Origin: Candidatus Omnitrophota bacterium
GTDB lineage: Bacteria; Omnitrophota; Omnitrophia; Omnitrophales; Aquincolibacteriaceae
Reading direction: 5' to 3'
NCBI GenBank assembly: GCA_020632475.1
Contig: JACKFM010000008.1
Coordinates: 1 to 54,553 of the forward strand
DNA: 54,553 bases
The notes under the pieces are model-generated. The model made no database searches and was not told where the DNA came from. It worked only from the letters and a program-made list of their open reading frames with translations. Positions 51,901-54,369 of this stretch are shown piece after piece. A program made the position numbers and the translations under genes. Every line of letters starts with the position of its first letter. Positions within the stretch are counted from its first letter, which is position 1.

Positions 51901-53378
51901 AGGACTGAGGACTGAGCAGTCAGTTGTTCAGCATCAGGGTCTTGTTGTTCTCGCTCAGTGTCTCGATGGATTCCAGCTTCCGCTGGAATGACAGTAGTCT
52001 GAGGTCTCCTGTCTGCGGTCTGCTGTCTGTGATCTGTGGTCTCACTCCCCCCATCACCCGGTCGCCCAGTCTCCAAGTCTGCTGCCTGAGGTCTGTTGTC
52101 TATTGCCTCAGCATTCTCCCCATCGCGCCATCTCCCTTTCACCCAGTCAGCGGTTTTAACTTCAGCCCAGTCTTCAGGAGTTAACTCAAGACGCAGCATT
52201 TTGCTGAGAAGCAGCCATCGGCGGTAATGTTCAACAATGGCACGCTCCGCATCCGAGACAACTTCTTTTTCCAGAAGTTTTTCAAAAAGAGATGAGATTT
52301 CCTTGAACAGGATTTTAGAGTCAATTTCCGCATGGAGTATTTTCAGCGCCACATGATAAGCTGTTTGCGGATAGTCCCGTATCCGGAACCCTTTGGAGGC
52401 GGCTTCGGCCAGAAATCTTTCGGCCTGTTTACGTGTATCGTCCCTATTCGACGTCTGAACTTCTTCCAAAAGGCCCTCAAAAGGCAAACTCGTCCGAATA
52501 TGGTTTTCTTTCCGCCAAAGCTCCAACTGAATTTTCTCCTGCGCCAAAACCTCCGAGTTCAGACGCTTTTCAAGTTCCTGAAGAAGAATCAACCGGGTCA
52601 TTTGCGGCCATTTAAACTGTGAAAAAGCATCGCTAAAATCCAGAGCCAGGCTTTCGGTTGATTTACGTTTGAGGTAGTTGACCGTTTGAAGAAAATCGTG
52701 TTTTGTAGATGAGAATTCAAGCCACTGACGAATAAGTTCCCGCTGCCCCCCCGTGAGGTTATGTGATGCGTCACGGTCAAGAAGCAGTCTCTGCTTCTCA
52801 AGAACCCGCTCGCCCTCCGGAAGATTTTCGATAACCTTTCGAAAAAGCCTATAGGATTTGCGGTAAAGTTCCGGTGCTTCAATCCCAACCGTTTGCAGTC
52901 CGGCATTGTCCGCCAGGGCCAAGTCAACACCGGTCAACTCCCCGTTTTGGGTCAATAGGTTTAGCACGTTTTGATTCTGATCACGATCCGGAAGGAACTT
53001 CAAAAATTCAGGATGCAAATCTTTGCTGGCCCCTTCGGTAAAGACCGTCCTGACACCATAGCGGGCATTTAAATAGGTGATCAGTTCTTTGATTTTGAAT
53101 GCAGCTTCGGCATTGGCATGGATGGTTTGAATTTGAAAGACAAACGGAATCGGTAAGCGTCCGTTTTTTTTCGAAATATAAAAATCGTCAAGAGTCCCTA
53201 ACCCGTCCGGCAATTCAAAGTTAGACGCGGAAAATAATTCATTTATTCCGTTTGTCGCTTCTACCTTCCAACTTCGGCCTTCTATCGGCAAAGCAGGTGC
53301 AGCACGCCCTATGCCGGAACACAAAAAGCATAGAGCGACACTCATCGCAATGATTTTTTTCGTTTTATGGAATTTCAT
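33045..53378 (-). CDS. giant exported modular protein, 6777 residues
   Basis: A signal peptide (1-26, ending GIGRAAP) is followed by a ChaN/TraB-like domain (to about 600), then about 20 segments separated by (K/R/H)(S/T/A)E(L/M/V)R junctions. Recognisable segments are Fic-like (Gln1042 in place of the catalytic His), GNAT-like, P-loop kinase-like (GMPGTGKST near 1368), sigma-70 region-4-like helix-turn-helix (near 1676-1728), two SAM methyltransferases (near 2126 and 2416), a membrane pair, an LpxC-like deacetylase (3045-3320), a Ser/Thr-kinase-like domain (4035-4370), duplicated helical modules (4620-4945), a multi-helix membrane module (5044-5165) and a C-terminal domain (6493-6777). The frame is open throughout 20.3 kb. 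It is unclear whether one chain is exported, or whether the protein is cut. Giant ORFs are known in Omnitrophota; this domain set I do not recognise. Confidence 0.85.
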   Translation of the reverse strand: MKFHKTKKIIAMSVALCFLCSGIGRAAPALPIEGRSWKVEATNGINELFSASNFELPDGLGTLDDFYISKKNGRLPIPFVFQIQTIHANAEAAFKIKELITYLNARYGVRTVFTEGASKDLHPEFLKFLPDRDQNQNVLNLLTQNGELTGVDLALADNAGLQTVGIEAPELYRKSYRLFRKVIENLPEGERVLEKQRLLLDRDASHNLTGGQRELIRQWLEFSSTKHDFLQTVNYLKRKSTESLALDFSDAFSQFKWPQMTRLILLQELEKRLNSEVLAQEKIQLELWRKENHIRTSLPFEGLLEEVQTSNRDDTRKQAERFLAEAASKGFRIRDYPQTAYHVALKILHAEIDSKILFKEISSLFEKLLEKEVVSDAERAIVEHYRRWLLLSKMLRLELTPEDWAEVKTADWVKGRWRDGENAEAIDNRPQAADLETGRPGDGGSETTDHRQQTADRRPQTTVIPAEAGIHRDTEREQQDPDAEQLTAQSSVLSPQSFNTRLMDNELSTVVRNAIQFYRLMDQREQVFFNKIASAKDSSLVMTSNSSGESSNLQLQTSNPVVLVTGGFHTPGMKERLRKNGIGYAVISPHIGGDIDSSLYHKIMLRTAHMEKPEFAQSAAAIAAQLPGDTAQLYLASELRAVEETIRSVVGRRDRSGEYFTDRKPGRKKITEFRSELRAAYLPEQQFIHLSVHSHLNVSQADDVEQMLQALSSMGLLHHQEIKVVGDKRDEVQPQVIDALKQFEKQKELRFVLDGAFLDDCCRQAWTPILEEIHQRKDRTLEIHFPVDLINYPHDFKGQSDPEEKIDALHRLLEMDAESYKLPFEIYVDGKPVAARWGDQAPLDQSQPARARFYLWSNNQNLLSSQSSSTAFDTRSDGTQPSASGDRSELPLMHDAPDAADKRTELRSHRKEAVRLNLEAIRDSLFEVQRNFSQINAQLTTVREDFLDLVLAGVMRGYTHVDAVLRTGVELNPRTLFNLNLQVHFPLDDVAQFMVNEKYVIANREKFDRYIDPLWKWYKRHKYGSPWKLAAGVYVRILARPQLFIEGNHRTGALAASLILASAGLPPFVLSTANAVAYFNLSSEIKFPKASSRFRKAVGMVWPEEKARMRDFLEQSADARFTLPFSENDGHAELRSDVSVAQYTLLTLDQIEKDSTKWISVKNIVREALQHETELLPDEIEENLAQFDNLTGEQRSNYYLLFEGDYPVGYSVIGTLETPSSATVLTTYVRRHLRDAGLFRIIADKRNYNLLQRGINTLVISVLPSPFSWGAHKKILAEQSQTVFDIQNDPQGNPKSYRLDLRTYQFLARNAETTGDPDNDVAAYSEAQDIDTLPKIVQDNYRRIARELISLLQVNSEKPWRVFMDGMPGTGKSTLLAFVLGELQRHGTENLRPPVNIALWMKSIADRRVIEDELIQGKGPENYYRAFLQMDALNDFFKFLSEELASSEGNALFNYTVSNAHTRGKETLAPKTLYFGRQNPLFFEGGQSFDFSRRFKGQPIIHVRVKTNFDAAKERFVARTMKKHQLDRTHPRIQRRINTYAIKLEHFKQYVRETAALVDIEIDLSSDDPAEWSVKVVEKSELPSASVTQRTLEDERDVHSELPSASVTQRTVEDERDVHSELPSASVTQRTVEDERDVHSELRQQLGESEYRPNYKHRVPAFLLHNPQETSALFASGNLTETEINVLKHRLGLDGEIAKTMEAVHKHLGISYATAGKAYRKAREKAEAFHRKWVRQFEGRAELRTAVNDPANLAFAQAVRKIDEKTPSGYQLLHVIRKLLAEYGGRGFQEFSDTMKLIEADGELLEQAQERVRRDIEGWTTQAERRLGDADLAVVEEHRPEDPLEAGALEHFQNMQLMNPAILAEVGEAKQDRRLKDYLDSLFRIDETDALANEWLVKKIRQELVERLHVLQMIAPDEGPAEVKLSRSSLEEVFGEIRDLQTTIKEQVIAPDSEDHVVISDLNGRLIDLVERGYGALVARMLQSLRQSHAEKMRGLLSAEDIEGIERLAGRSELRTSQDWLNRLETPLPAEQRTLLIDGDEILLLEGVPAEERAELLQRGGKIHQFGGHDYFVGPNARDWDVFASQSDAVDVTFEGLLTDSSVSQFIREAAQKRKEAGQPFTLLDWGAGTGHFLSDLNLEIPPFSNRTLIGFGRDFYAYWSKLSPDITMIFDDAPNLRTYFGENGRFDGTKIDFLVSHYGLQHHLANDPEYLIREVYPLLSDDAYVLTRIHTAVWQAQGSSISEYFDVIAQNQEYQEDIPLPIDVLLKKKSELRLVGKKYRDLTDEESQRLALSIFNSLGGGEAATKMILGQVVVGFSTRHTQNPFNLLSTGTDIAIKQVGPLVFVIADQLTPQAVTEIKRRLSRQFRNYPGNIILTEKGVYLKDGVDLGHYTEHMIAAMLKNADAFQNAVVTDFGAGNGVLSQVALKIGAQQVILSDNRAEYLSRARFLLETQNALEDPNHPAQQNFEFHLLDFLEPDHAERLLQLARRGDVVLVNIGPWDQYAEAHDNVIQALQDPNARWALLLNGGFNGAEQGHNQKINLLYDDFERAGADVALMILNQQRSSKILRVSRRIELRKGLSGKSHPVTKIMFLSTASMLALLELGIWNPFKLTFEHYAWTAIAVGVLGFTASFFILFTGRDINKPDQNRKTELRMTEGSRKVSAVIQNRFGFNAETTVRTLRIRKRFFEENIPAILASGDGQIEILASNRNSEGRDLFDRVRVSLFGFIQNILRRLRFAWLLPRFISFRLMRLADFFYIRRGEFSKEFTDDLESRKDDIRQRVQNVLSQISNPPEQVVVLPDELVEAGFHAEMRVVDEDVAAWAMLDAIKQRIGELQERIKQNRMKGLLAETKDLKSQIEALRRNYDESGIPATGLNFERFLKDREEEFQRLQDEVNKEFRNEKWSSVVLSALPAGIIAGMVASQIEGQPSLNTIYAMYFTGALFGFLGHWIWNRLRQAFWNRPLTGQENIHGIIESIYGAQKSAGFKQEIERRMVPLLKSLGEDEATLSDTLLTQTIRNFGDYLDGQEPVTPERVRPSPSIRNQRTLAQGLSFQFKSNGWFFGNPASLTIKPAPPGTGIVFVRTDLPGSPQVAAVTDNHNPVFKTLWLRRGTAEVFTAEHILAALKIAEIDNAFLELTSPEVPIMDGSALAFLTFLLQKNVAAEQSTRRKPGIKLKEPVIFSKPITNGIVIAYPDPSQEISRVTYMIDFGQDNGVGAQAVTVPLTKENAARLLAFSQTFIVDPPENESLIRGFLPGQTAMHYPRNAENSPAEWGSLRKDAPVLHKVLDFIGDMSLVQDIEGPVHFVVIEGGHADHVKFGKKVREFNQGQTPPYSPEDILRAKRKIQSFAERGILDSQIAQEILTVIQKAEYSKLSLPEKAQLIFEEFSRQTSSDAVHALALAVTQETREERLNMPGIKILRAFIREHFPSFDSEDPDLLDAVLSHARAELRPRSVTSGTIRDELDVSTTADRRSDQEVRSELPPRFVTSGTAQEGLDVHSELPPRFVTPGTAHAGRDARNELRPVTNVPGLERRSDPESRSELRDILPQGNLGGPRRRMIKQPSDMVTTSMIAKIRANISKLKQRYGDISADIVADQSRDRIYHALAALIRPLFEDLTEAFIIENIAVTALRYLRGDDEPVVDFIFDTFDSTEPFVRDLARAARALRAQSQKRTELRQVWEATRGLHENLHSERKQGGQKPFFERLRRALRARVKRLQKSWGFTKPRRLDPLVSMKVTALLTPKILMRTDMEPWQAVQLFLDQIASSISKTLAQDGTAQFIDPVIQSWILKLPFLQSAANGAEPVRNKPGKEILVNALFEAFKGRTFQIAFEESSSKNHWKAAGVDHRDPHNTMMNIHLPTLRRFREFEGIAQPWLAEVFFGLAFMREVVGTIVPSIPDARSGQRRIPNEEERKAILYKNAVWFLNYLDRHEKLPAGRFSNYPNIGHRKALLAFQRALFYSGIHLDWNFLHELHDQLKGVIDSDKKFSKRPPTPFARTRHNAGSLLQEIFGDIDSETDAKKIPLNRNNIRAGSGVGPEAGVFVFDDGVPHGSGGFGSVYRGTYRTMEAPVAIKVSHDPDNQQQRIGLGRAAEAARMLPPTYTAVVLYTDLKEGYQVTSFEEGKNLTEVINELNQDPDQYKASKLRLLLMILIGKGLLHLHDYGLIHRDFKPDNVIVQVKGGELQIKIIDLELAKHIYYDESVLNYEPTVFAGSSPAEVARSMMGAEDQRRWVMEDNAMTRDGALTGTPAYLAPQWVRGNLKKMGLPSYTPIDRDLRSPSTDLYAWAMTSWLLAVDTKFPGDDGSASLTVKDLIRRHALGNVPMPSERNPSIHPVLDYYIGRALQPAFRGQSNHLLDSMIKEGTFFRGYDDIDHKWYPIGAGDIARRVHSQELQRNERKTDAMQNSLGLVLRPNDLRSTVMALERLYHEVTDRSPDGWNLLIAPKTVASRLMEQSSFINLDYSDLDSLDLSFLGGDSHQIEPKFRVEMRRPDDLSPSDGIDPEKEWQMLQDNLTKAIQHLSRFHRAPESDGAVKEATDLMFNNVLLIYEEAIGNNPPVSRAFLALLERIRDQRLRPIANDLRQLNSKDPASQKFLVKLLGFLQQIEENMNRILKAADRTAPGDWDIVDRSLKKALETVGTLEDPNANLQTNPYSTISSGLTVIHSVDIAPNLPGKPGAKHLSFEELRNIRHKMSIVLEDVDLLLQPGGPIEATRELGITREYIETAIQAMTRILRERQRIIQSPLSDTDSDLRGKLSLDQTVEDLRKFLDRDTDESGKSELRSDGNLTPEFIWKEINHYLMSARAGLEKLTHEISVHDAGFYARLATQVHHIHVDDVLPNMPKTRGERVISIDELIKVKQKIVNVLELLEKIEPEVDSEEEREGAAVYKQLNLVMSYFIRLIKMQQDVGRNPLEDTAQDILSDPALNETVRDLRDYLDERSEVRTYADFKQMLFDGDVTSETIRNLDGAKLRDSGFLDQIAFTDPRKFSEEDQIRIRDWVAKTELFWTVAGEKRTESLTKKPRRISVSSISEFQKRRETLWNRLFYAYILLNLVHFGVLITGLGSWSFTQDQLLTYLTNPQLVVPAFFALNLIIPIIRKTMTKPMAAIFHFKSFPTTYLWVLPRVLWQMLLGGVTGLVYFGSKPLLMFLVLAVSVRSAFHFFNLVSKDDLRHSKRFKKGMVLSLYPNSIFLDPSSKDFPQSQLNMVVIEETTHDLLRGQQSVFWVQLGSVAAQYLSGVMPYSDDAFQAGAREMSNFLAGIKENTTFRNELELRFNGKPGTPENYDFARFVLGMLDEIQKKFGTSASDATLISLASGGYDSFFKTLGSFKSELRQQMRSWDDGSILIRSEMTHDLDELLQTTGPEGWIIVYTTKTHGIQVEYAKSANPKRDGLAASAQRRFNQLLQRRPLNGPRVMLIGRQGIKITDQNAMAGRQFLRISGRPYSQPVPSFYMQLPKWVRQLNRYGSLSYQSIPIPVQYDAVDDTLISDPAERFDAIETAIELFWNTPFQTAGQKKSSRPELRALHPSDLITPALIDSNVVFPGMRYEDLKMDGRISGREINRIISSVVALLNRGYAGKGAHYSILEKRIKSGMLSHIGEIINHEDGRQTPLVLEVPAYFDAIPEGTGPMDTRISSAETVWHNYLIFEYYHNLGRTRFLPKPFAQLRIGHRIESGDVAEVPISIHEYFQNYEELNYHMGQLRHWVVPDENVIDSHFAPYNAFQTRDVFAETVAVVVYHYIEGSGILITDTNFNSGDFIIPIQKTSNSLERALKDGSLGVKLITARRLIEHVTIPELVRSLFQLHAGEEYGTDEERFSGAPRLDFVVPALVSSIPITMEGIRRGLFYLGLDLKKFSGEQPLSDADYEEAWRHANTKTLQWIERFEASEIGRPYKPLLEEWREKFKAQWDQERYFERLPVPYSGDPREGDPSPDALVEASQNLIAQIPRIVLAAPEMIPTAKSSLALLNRRLSGLRPREEEKTVKPSAPLSRSEVVEILDDELGGLKDQTIARQIRTEALDRTWASTDELIGFLRTRYDELSKSELRPMSVTSGTAQEGLDVHSELPPMSVTSGTAQEGLDVHSELPPRSVTSGTAQEGLDVHSELPPRFVTSGTAHAGRDARNELRETKSASDEALQTRSVIAVKQFVSDLTAGDFVTGFLKAGDISDFSSSDGVFWVAARRFPNSRHGDLLVTLEAFYETPTSSEPKFLTLRARDWTEGTPFARTAASAWSLAPKLMKHKSWNDELVSGLFDQIGHKIESVSMLADSLKSGRLELLRQLGSYTELSEGNSSLEFTGKTLEEKVLAFKSELDQLDFWDSNYVISDLRYFRDGKTLQFNLKVDIDSFPRLGVIHWDSNIEISYDASDPHKITALKTKELFPKDSGANQKIFTGFLRWLYQRGFRHAELDILRSGGGEALRRFLTSLGGEEGSGKAFEIHLFDEPQRRLIDFDDLDGSGYEAIYGTIKIRFDQLPALLADQVTFDAEGLEVPKTELRILSSDSAVRLPVFQSIDLPAAEERTEYQAAVWFALGMADLRWDADTTTDYRLALRRMVEARNSNSGIAEQNLDSVRQKIALLQQNRKIIAPFVHIKHSILNNSEARQQIFESARALIEANAARAHYTVLIADTEQDAEALQEKLMDFLYKIYPADARRRNQLYARIPVFTVSNRLISHFIPKSAATAWIDWPGELNQDQTAIPQPAQNIQIQADRLLQGEKLKKDSANFYGTPLTQAALLLLEGVSDSGLIQAGSNVYVQQSNESFAGFQALVSNLRIVSASA
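35000..35255 (-). repeat. array of in-frame 60-bp palindromic repeats (copy 1)
   Basis: Four units with 60-bp period encode the 20-residue repeat P-R-F/S-V-T-S-G-T-A-Q-E-G-L-D-V-H-S-E-L-P with small changes, followed by GRDARNELR. Each unit holds a stem with 9-nt arms (CCCCGAGGT/ACCTCGGGG, 5-nt loop) and a 13-nt palindrome GGACATCAAGTCC. About 130 bp (35004-35135) recur at 42804-42935 with three mismatches. Confidence 0.9.
37330..38555 (-). other. multi-helix membrane module
   Basis: Bounded by RSEVRTYADF and KSELRQQMRSW, this part has about five hydrophobic helices between 37880 and 38260 (ILLNLVHFGVLITGLG, VVPAFFALNLIIPII, LWQMLLGGVTGLVYFG, LLMFLVLAVSVRSAF), then a soluble part with VVIEETTHDLL. 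The last might be a degenerate metal site; I would not call it a protease. Confidence 0.6.
38540..39430 (-). repeat. duplicated ~160-residue helical module, each ending in an ELR junction
   Basis: Copy 1 has VIHSVDIAPNLPG, LSFEELRNIRHKMSIVLEDV, SPLSDTDSDLR, TVEDLRKFLD and ends GKSELRS. Copy 2 has VHHIHVDDVLPNM, ISIDELIKVKQKIVNVLELL, NPLEDTAQDIL, TVRDLRDYLD and ends ERSEVRT. The junction peptide was copied together with the domain. Confidence 0.8.
40200..41285 (-). other. Ser/Thr protein kinase-like domain with DLE and APQ motifs
   Basis: Glycine loop GSGGFGSVYRG, VAIK lysine (Lys4075), HRDFKPDN with catalytic Asp4170, and GTPAYLAPQW are all visible. The metal-binding triad that is normally DFG reads DLE (Asp4191), and APE reads APQ. 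Key Lys and both Asp are kept, so activity is plausible though altered. Confidence 0.85.
42740..43030 (-). repeat. array of in-frame palindromic repeats (copy 2) with a second hairpin type
   Basis: Two and a half 60-bp units like those at 35000-35255 are followed and preceded by a second element. That element has 9-nt arms and a 9-nt loop: GTTCCGATC/GATCGGAAC at 42746-42772 (perfect) and GCTCAGATC/GATCGGAGC at 42929-42955 (one mismatch). It encodes RSD-x-x-x-RSEL, so the RSEL peptide is one arm of the hairpin. Confidence 0.88.
43400..44250 (-). other. LpxC-like deacetylase domain
   Basis: Homology to UDP-3-O-acyl-N-acetylglucosamine deacetylase is clear: QRTLAQGLSF, SLTIKPAPPGTGIVFVRTDL, TAEHILAALKIAEIDNAFLE, PEVPIMDGSA and HKVLDFIGD. 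The zinc ligands fall on His3122, His3286 and Asp3290, the catalytic Glu on 3121 and the general His on 3314 (GGHADH), with spacings like those of the E. coli enzyme. A free-standing LpxC is essential for lipid A; this is one module among many. Confidence 0.88.
44520..44665 (-). other. two-helix membrane hairpin before the LpxC-like domain
   Basis: VVLSALPAGIIAGMVA and YAMYFTGALFGFLGHWIW are two hydrophobic helices following a long charged coiled-coil stretch (2840-2900). Another hydrophobic pair lies at 45440-45610, next to the RIELRKG junction. Confidence 0.6.
45655..46575 (-). other. SAM-dependent methyltransferase-like module 2
   Basis: Bounded by KSELRLVG and RIELRKG. The SAM motif is VTDFGAGNGVLSQVALKIGA followed by VILSDN; later VLVNIGPWDQY sits at the motif-IV position. 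It resembles PrmA/ribosomal L11-type methyltransferases. Confidence 0.75.
46580..47345 (-). other. SAM-dependent methyltransferase-like module 1
   Basis: Bounded by RSELRTSQDW and KKSELRLVG. The SAM-binding motif is FTLLDWGAGTGHFLSDLN and the later stretch IDFLVSHYGLQHHLANDPE matches motif IV-V of class I methyltransferases. Substrate unknown. Confidence 0.75.
48170..48360 (-). other. sigma-70 region-4-like helix-turn-helix
   Basis: LTETEINVLKHRLGLDG, then MEAVHKHLGISYATAGKAYRKAREK follows the pattern of sigma factor region 4 (LT-E--VL--R-GLDG ... LE-VA--LG-S---V-----KA--K). It lies between the 60-bp repeat array and the RAELRTAV junction. Confidence 0.55.
48461..48640 (-). repeat. three tandem 60-bp palindromic units, nearly identical
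   Basis: Two exact copies and a third with one base change (48605) encode SELPSASVTQRTVEDERDVH three times. Each unit has arms CCTCTGCGT/ACGCAGAGG with a 5-nt loop and the palindrome GAACGTCACGTTC. There are no spacers, so this is not a CRISPR array. Confidence 0.97.
48641..49985 (-). other. GNAT-like domain followed by a P-loop kinase-like domain
   Basis: After HAELRSDV a GNAT-like part (NYYLLFEGDYPVGYSVIG) runs to about 49500. Then comes a nucleotide-binding domain with Walker A GMPGTGKSTL near 49275 and a later ARTMKKHQLDRTHPRIQRR lid-like region, as in uridine-kinase/zeta-toxin-like phosphotransferases. Confidence 0.6.
50020..50665 (-). other. Fic/Doc-like domain with altered catalytic residue
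   Basis: Follows KRTELRSHRK. The motif reads Q-L-F-I-E-G-N-H-R-T-G, matching the Fic/Doc H-x-F-x-D/E-G-N-x-R pattern except that the first His is Gln1042. It is followed by the helix ALAASLILASAGLPPF typical of the fold. Loss of the His argues against normal AMP transfer. Confidence 0.65.
51600..53300 (-). other. N-terminal ChaN/TraB-like 'bookend' domain of the 6777-residue protein
   Basis: Landmarks are FVFQIQTIHANAEAAFKIK, TVFTEGASKDLHPEFLKFL, TVGIEAPELY and LVTGGFHTPGM. They appear in the same order as in the 2555-residue protein. The domain is interrupted in this copy by the low-complexity insert at 51880-52110. Confidence 0.7.
51880..52110 (-). repeat. translated intergenic-type repeats inside the first domain
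   Basis: The stretch has an AGGACTGAGGACTAAGGACT-type simple repeat (51886-51920), a perfect stem of ATTCCAGC/GCTGGAAT with a 4-nt loop (51970-51989), and runs of GGTCTG/TGTCTG (51995-52100). Its translation includes TTVIPAEAGIHRD and HRQQTADRRPQT, peptides typical of palindromic intergenic repeats read as protein. Confidence 0.8.
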
Positions 53379-53430
53379 GATGATCCGGCCGAAAAAAGCC
53401 CTTATCCCCTAGCACGCAAGTATTTGATAA

Positions 53431-53459
53431 AAAATAACTTATGAGTTTCAATTTGTCAA
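53431..53459 (-). promoter_or_regulatory. candidate promoter of the 6777-residue gene
   Basis: TTGACA (53459-53454) is a perfect -35 box on the minus strand, with TATTTT (53436-53431) 17 bp downstream. The start codon follows 53 bp later but has only a weak ribosome site (GGAT). Confidence 0.5.
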
Positions 53460-53571
53460 AAAAACAGAGTTCTTTTTTGTGAACAGAAGGTTCTGAGAAG
53501 AGCTGTTTGAAGGGTATTTTTAGGGAGAAATGATTAAAAAAGATCAGGAATGATTAAGAGCAGGCGGTGGT

Positions 53572-54357
53572 CTAATGCTTCGGAAGGGTAAAAAAAGCGG
53601 AGGTTCCTCCTTCCGAGGAAGGCAGAACCGCTATTTTCCCCCCTTGAATTTCAAGGAGCCGGTGGCAAATCCACAACCCTAAGCCCGTTCCGTCTTCGGA
53701 ATCGGAAGCGTTTCCCCGGTAAAAAAGTTCAAAGATACGGGGGGCATGATCCGGAGAAATACTGATTCCGTTGTTATGAATTTCAAAAATCCAAAAAGCC
53801 TCATTATCGTCAACCACATCAAATAAACTCTCACTTGCTGCAGGGAGAAGGTCTTTAGCCTCAATGAGTCGAACACGGATTTCAGGAGTATGATCGTCGC
53901 AGAATTTTATCGCATTGATGAGTAGATTCTGAAAAACACGTTTCATCGAAATTTCATTCGCTTGAATAACCGGAAGTTCCCCGACAAAAACCGAGACTTT
54001 TTTCTCCTCGATTCGAATATTAAGATCTTCTAAGACTTGGGCAATAATCTTCGAACAAAGAACGGGATGAACGGCTTCGTCTTTTTTTTCAAAACGGCAG
54101 CTCGCAAGCGTTTCGCGGATCATGCGAGTCAATCTTTCGGCGTTGCGTTCAAGGGTATCCAGAAGTTCACACTCAGCGGGTGTCAATCTTTCAGCACACT
54201 GTCTTTTAAGCAGCTGTACAAACCGCGAAATGTTTCTGACAGGCTCACGCAAATCATGCGAGGCGGAAAGAGCAAACATTTCAAGTTGGTGGTTTGAAAT
54301 TTTAAGACGCTCGATCAGCTGCGAATCGCCGGAGTGAGATGTGTGAGGGGCATCCAT
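53572..54357 (-). CDS. soluble histidine kinase
   Basis: The 261 residues contain a short N-terminal helix, a dimerisation/phospho-acceptor region (FALSASHDLREPVRNISRF, His near 34) of the phytochrome-type histidine kinase family, and an ATPase domain with NLLINAIKF (N box), IHNNGISI (G1-like) and GTGLGLWICHRLLE (G2). There are no membrane or sensor domains, so it probably takes its signal from the partner receiver encoded 12 bp upstream. About 190 bp of non-coding DNA separates it from the giant gene downstream. Confidence 0.92.
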   Translation of the reverse strand: MDAPHTSHSGDSQLIERLKISNHQLEMFALSASHDLREPVRNISRFVQLLKRQCAERLTPAECELLDTLERNAERLTRMIRETLASCRFEKKDEAVHPVLCSKIIAQVLEDLNIRIEEKKVSVFVGELPVIQANEISMKRVFQNLLINAIKFCDDHTPEIRVRLIEAKDLLPAASESLFDVVDDNEAFWIFEIHNNGISISPDHAPRIFELFYRGNASDSEDGTGLGLWICHRLLEIQGGKIAVLPSSEGGTSAFFTLPKH

Positions 54358-54369
54358 TGAAAAACCCCG

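Noticed and set aside
33045..53378. Several separate genes wrongly joined into one frame
   Set aside because: The frame is continuous for 20.3 kb without stop or frameshift, and I saw no internal ribosome-site-plus-ATG pattern at junctions. Post-translational cutting remains possible.
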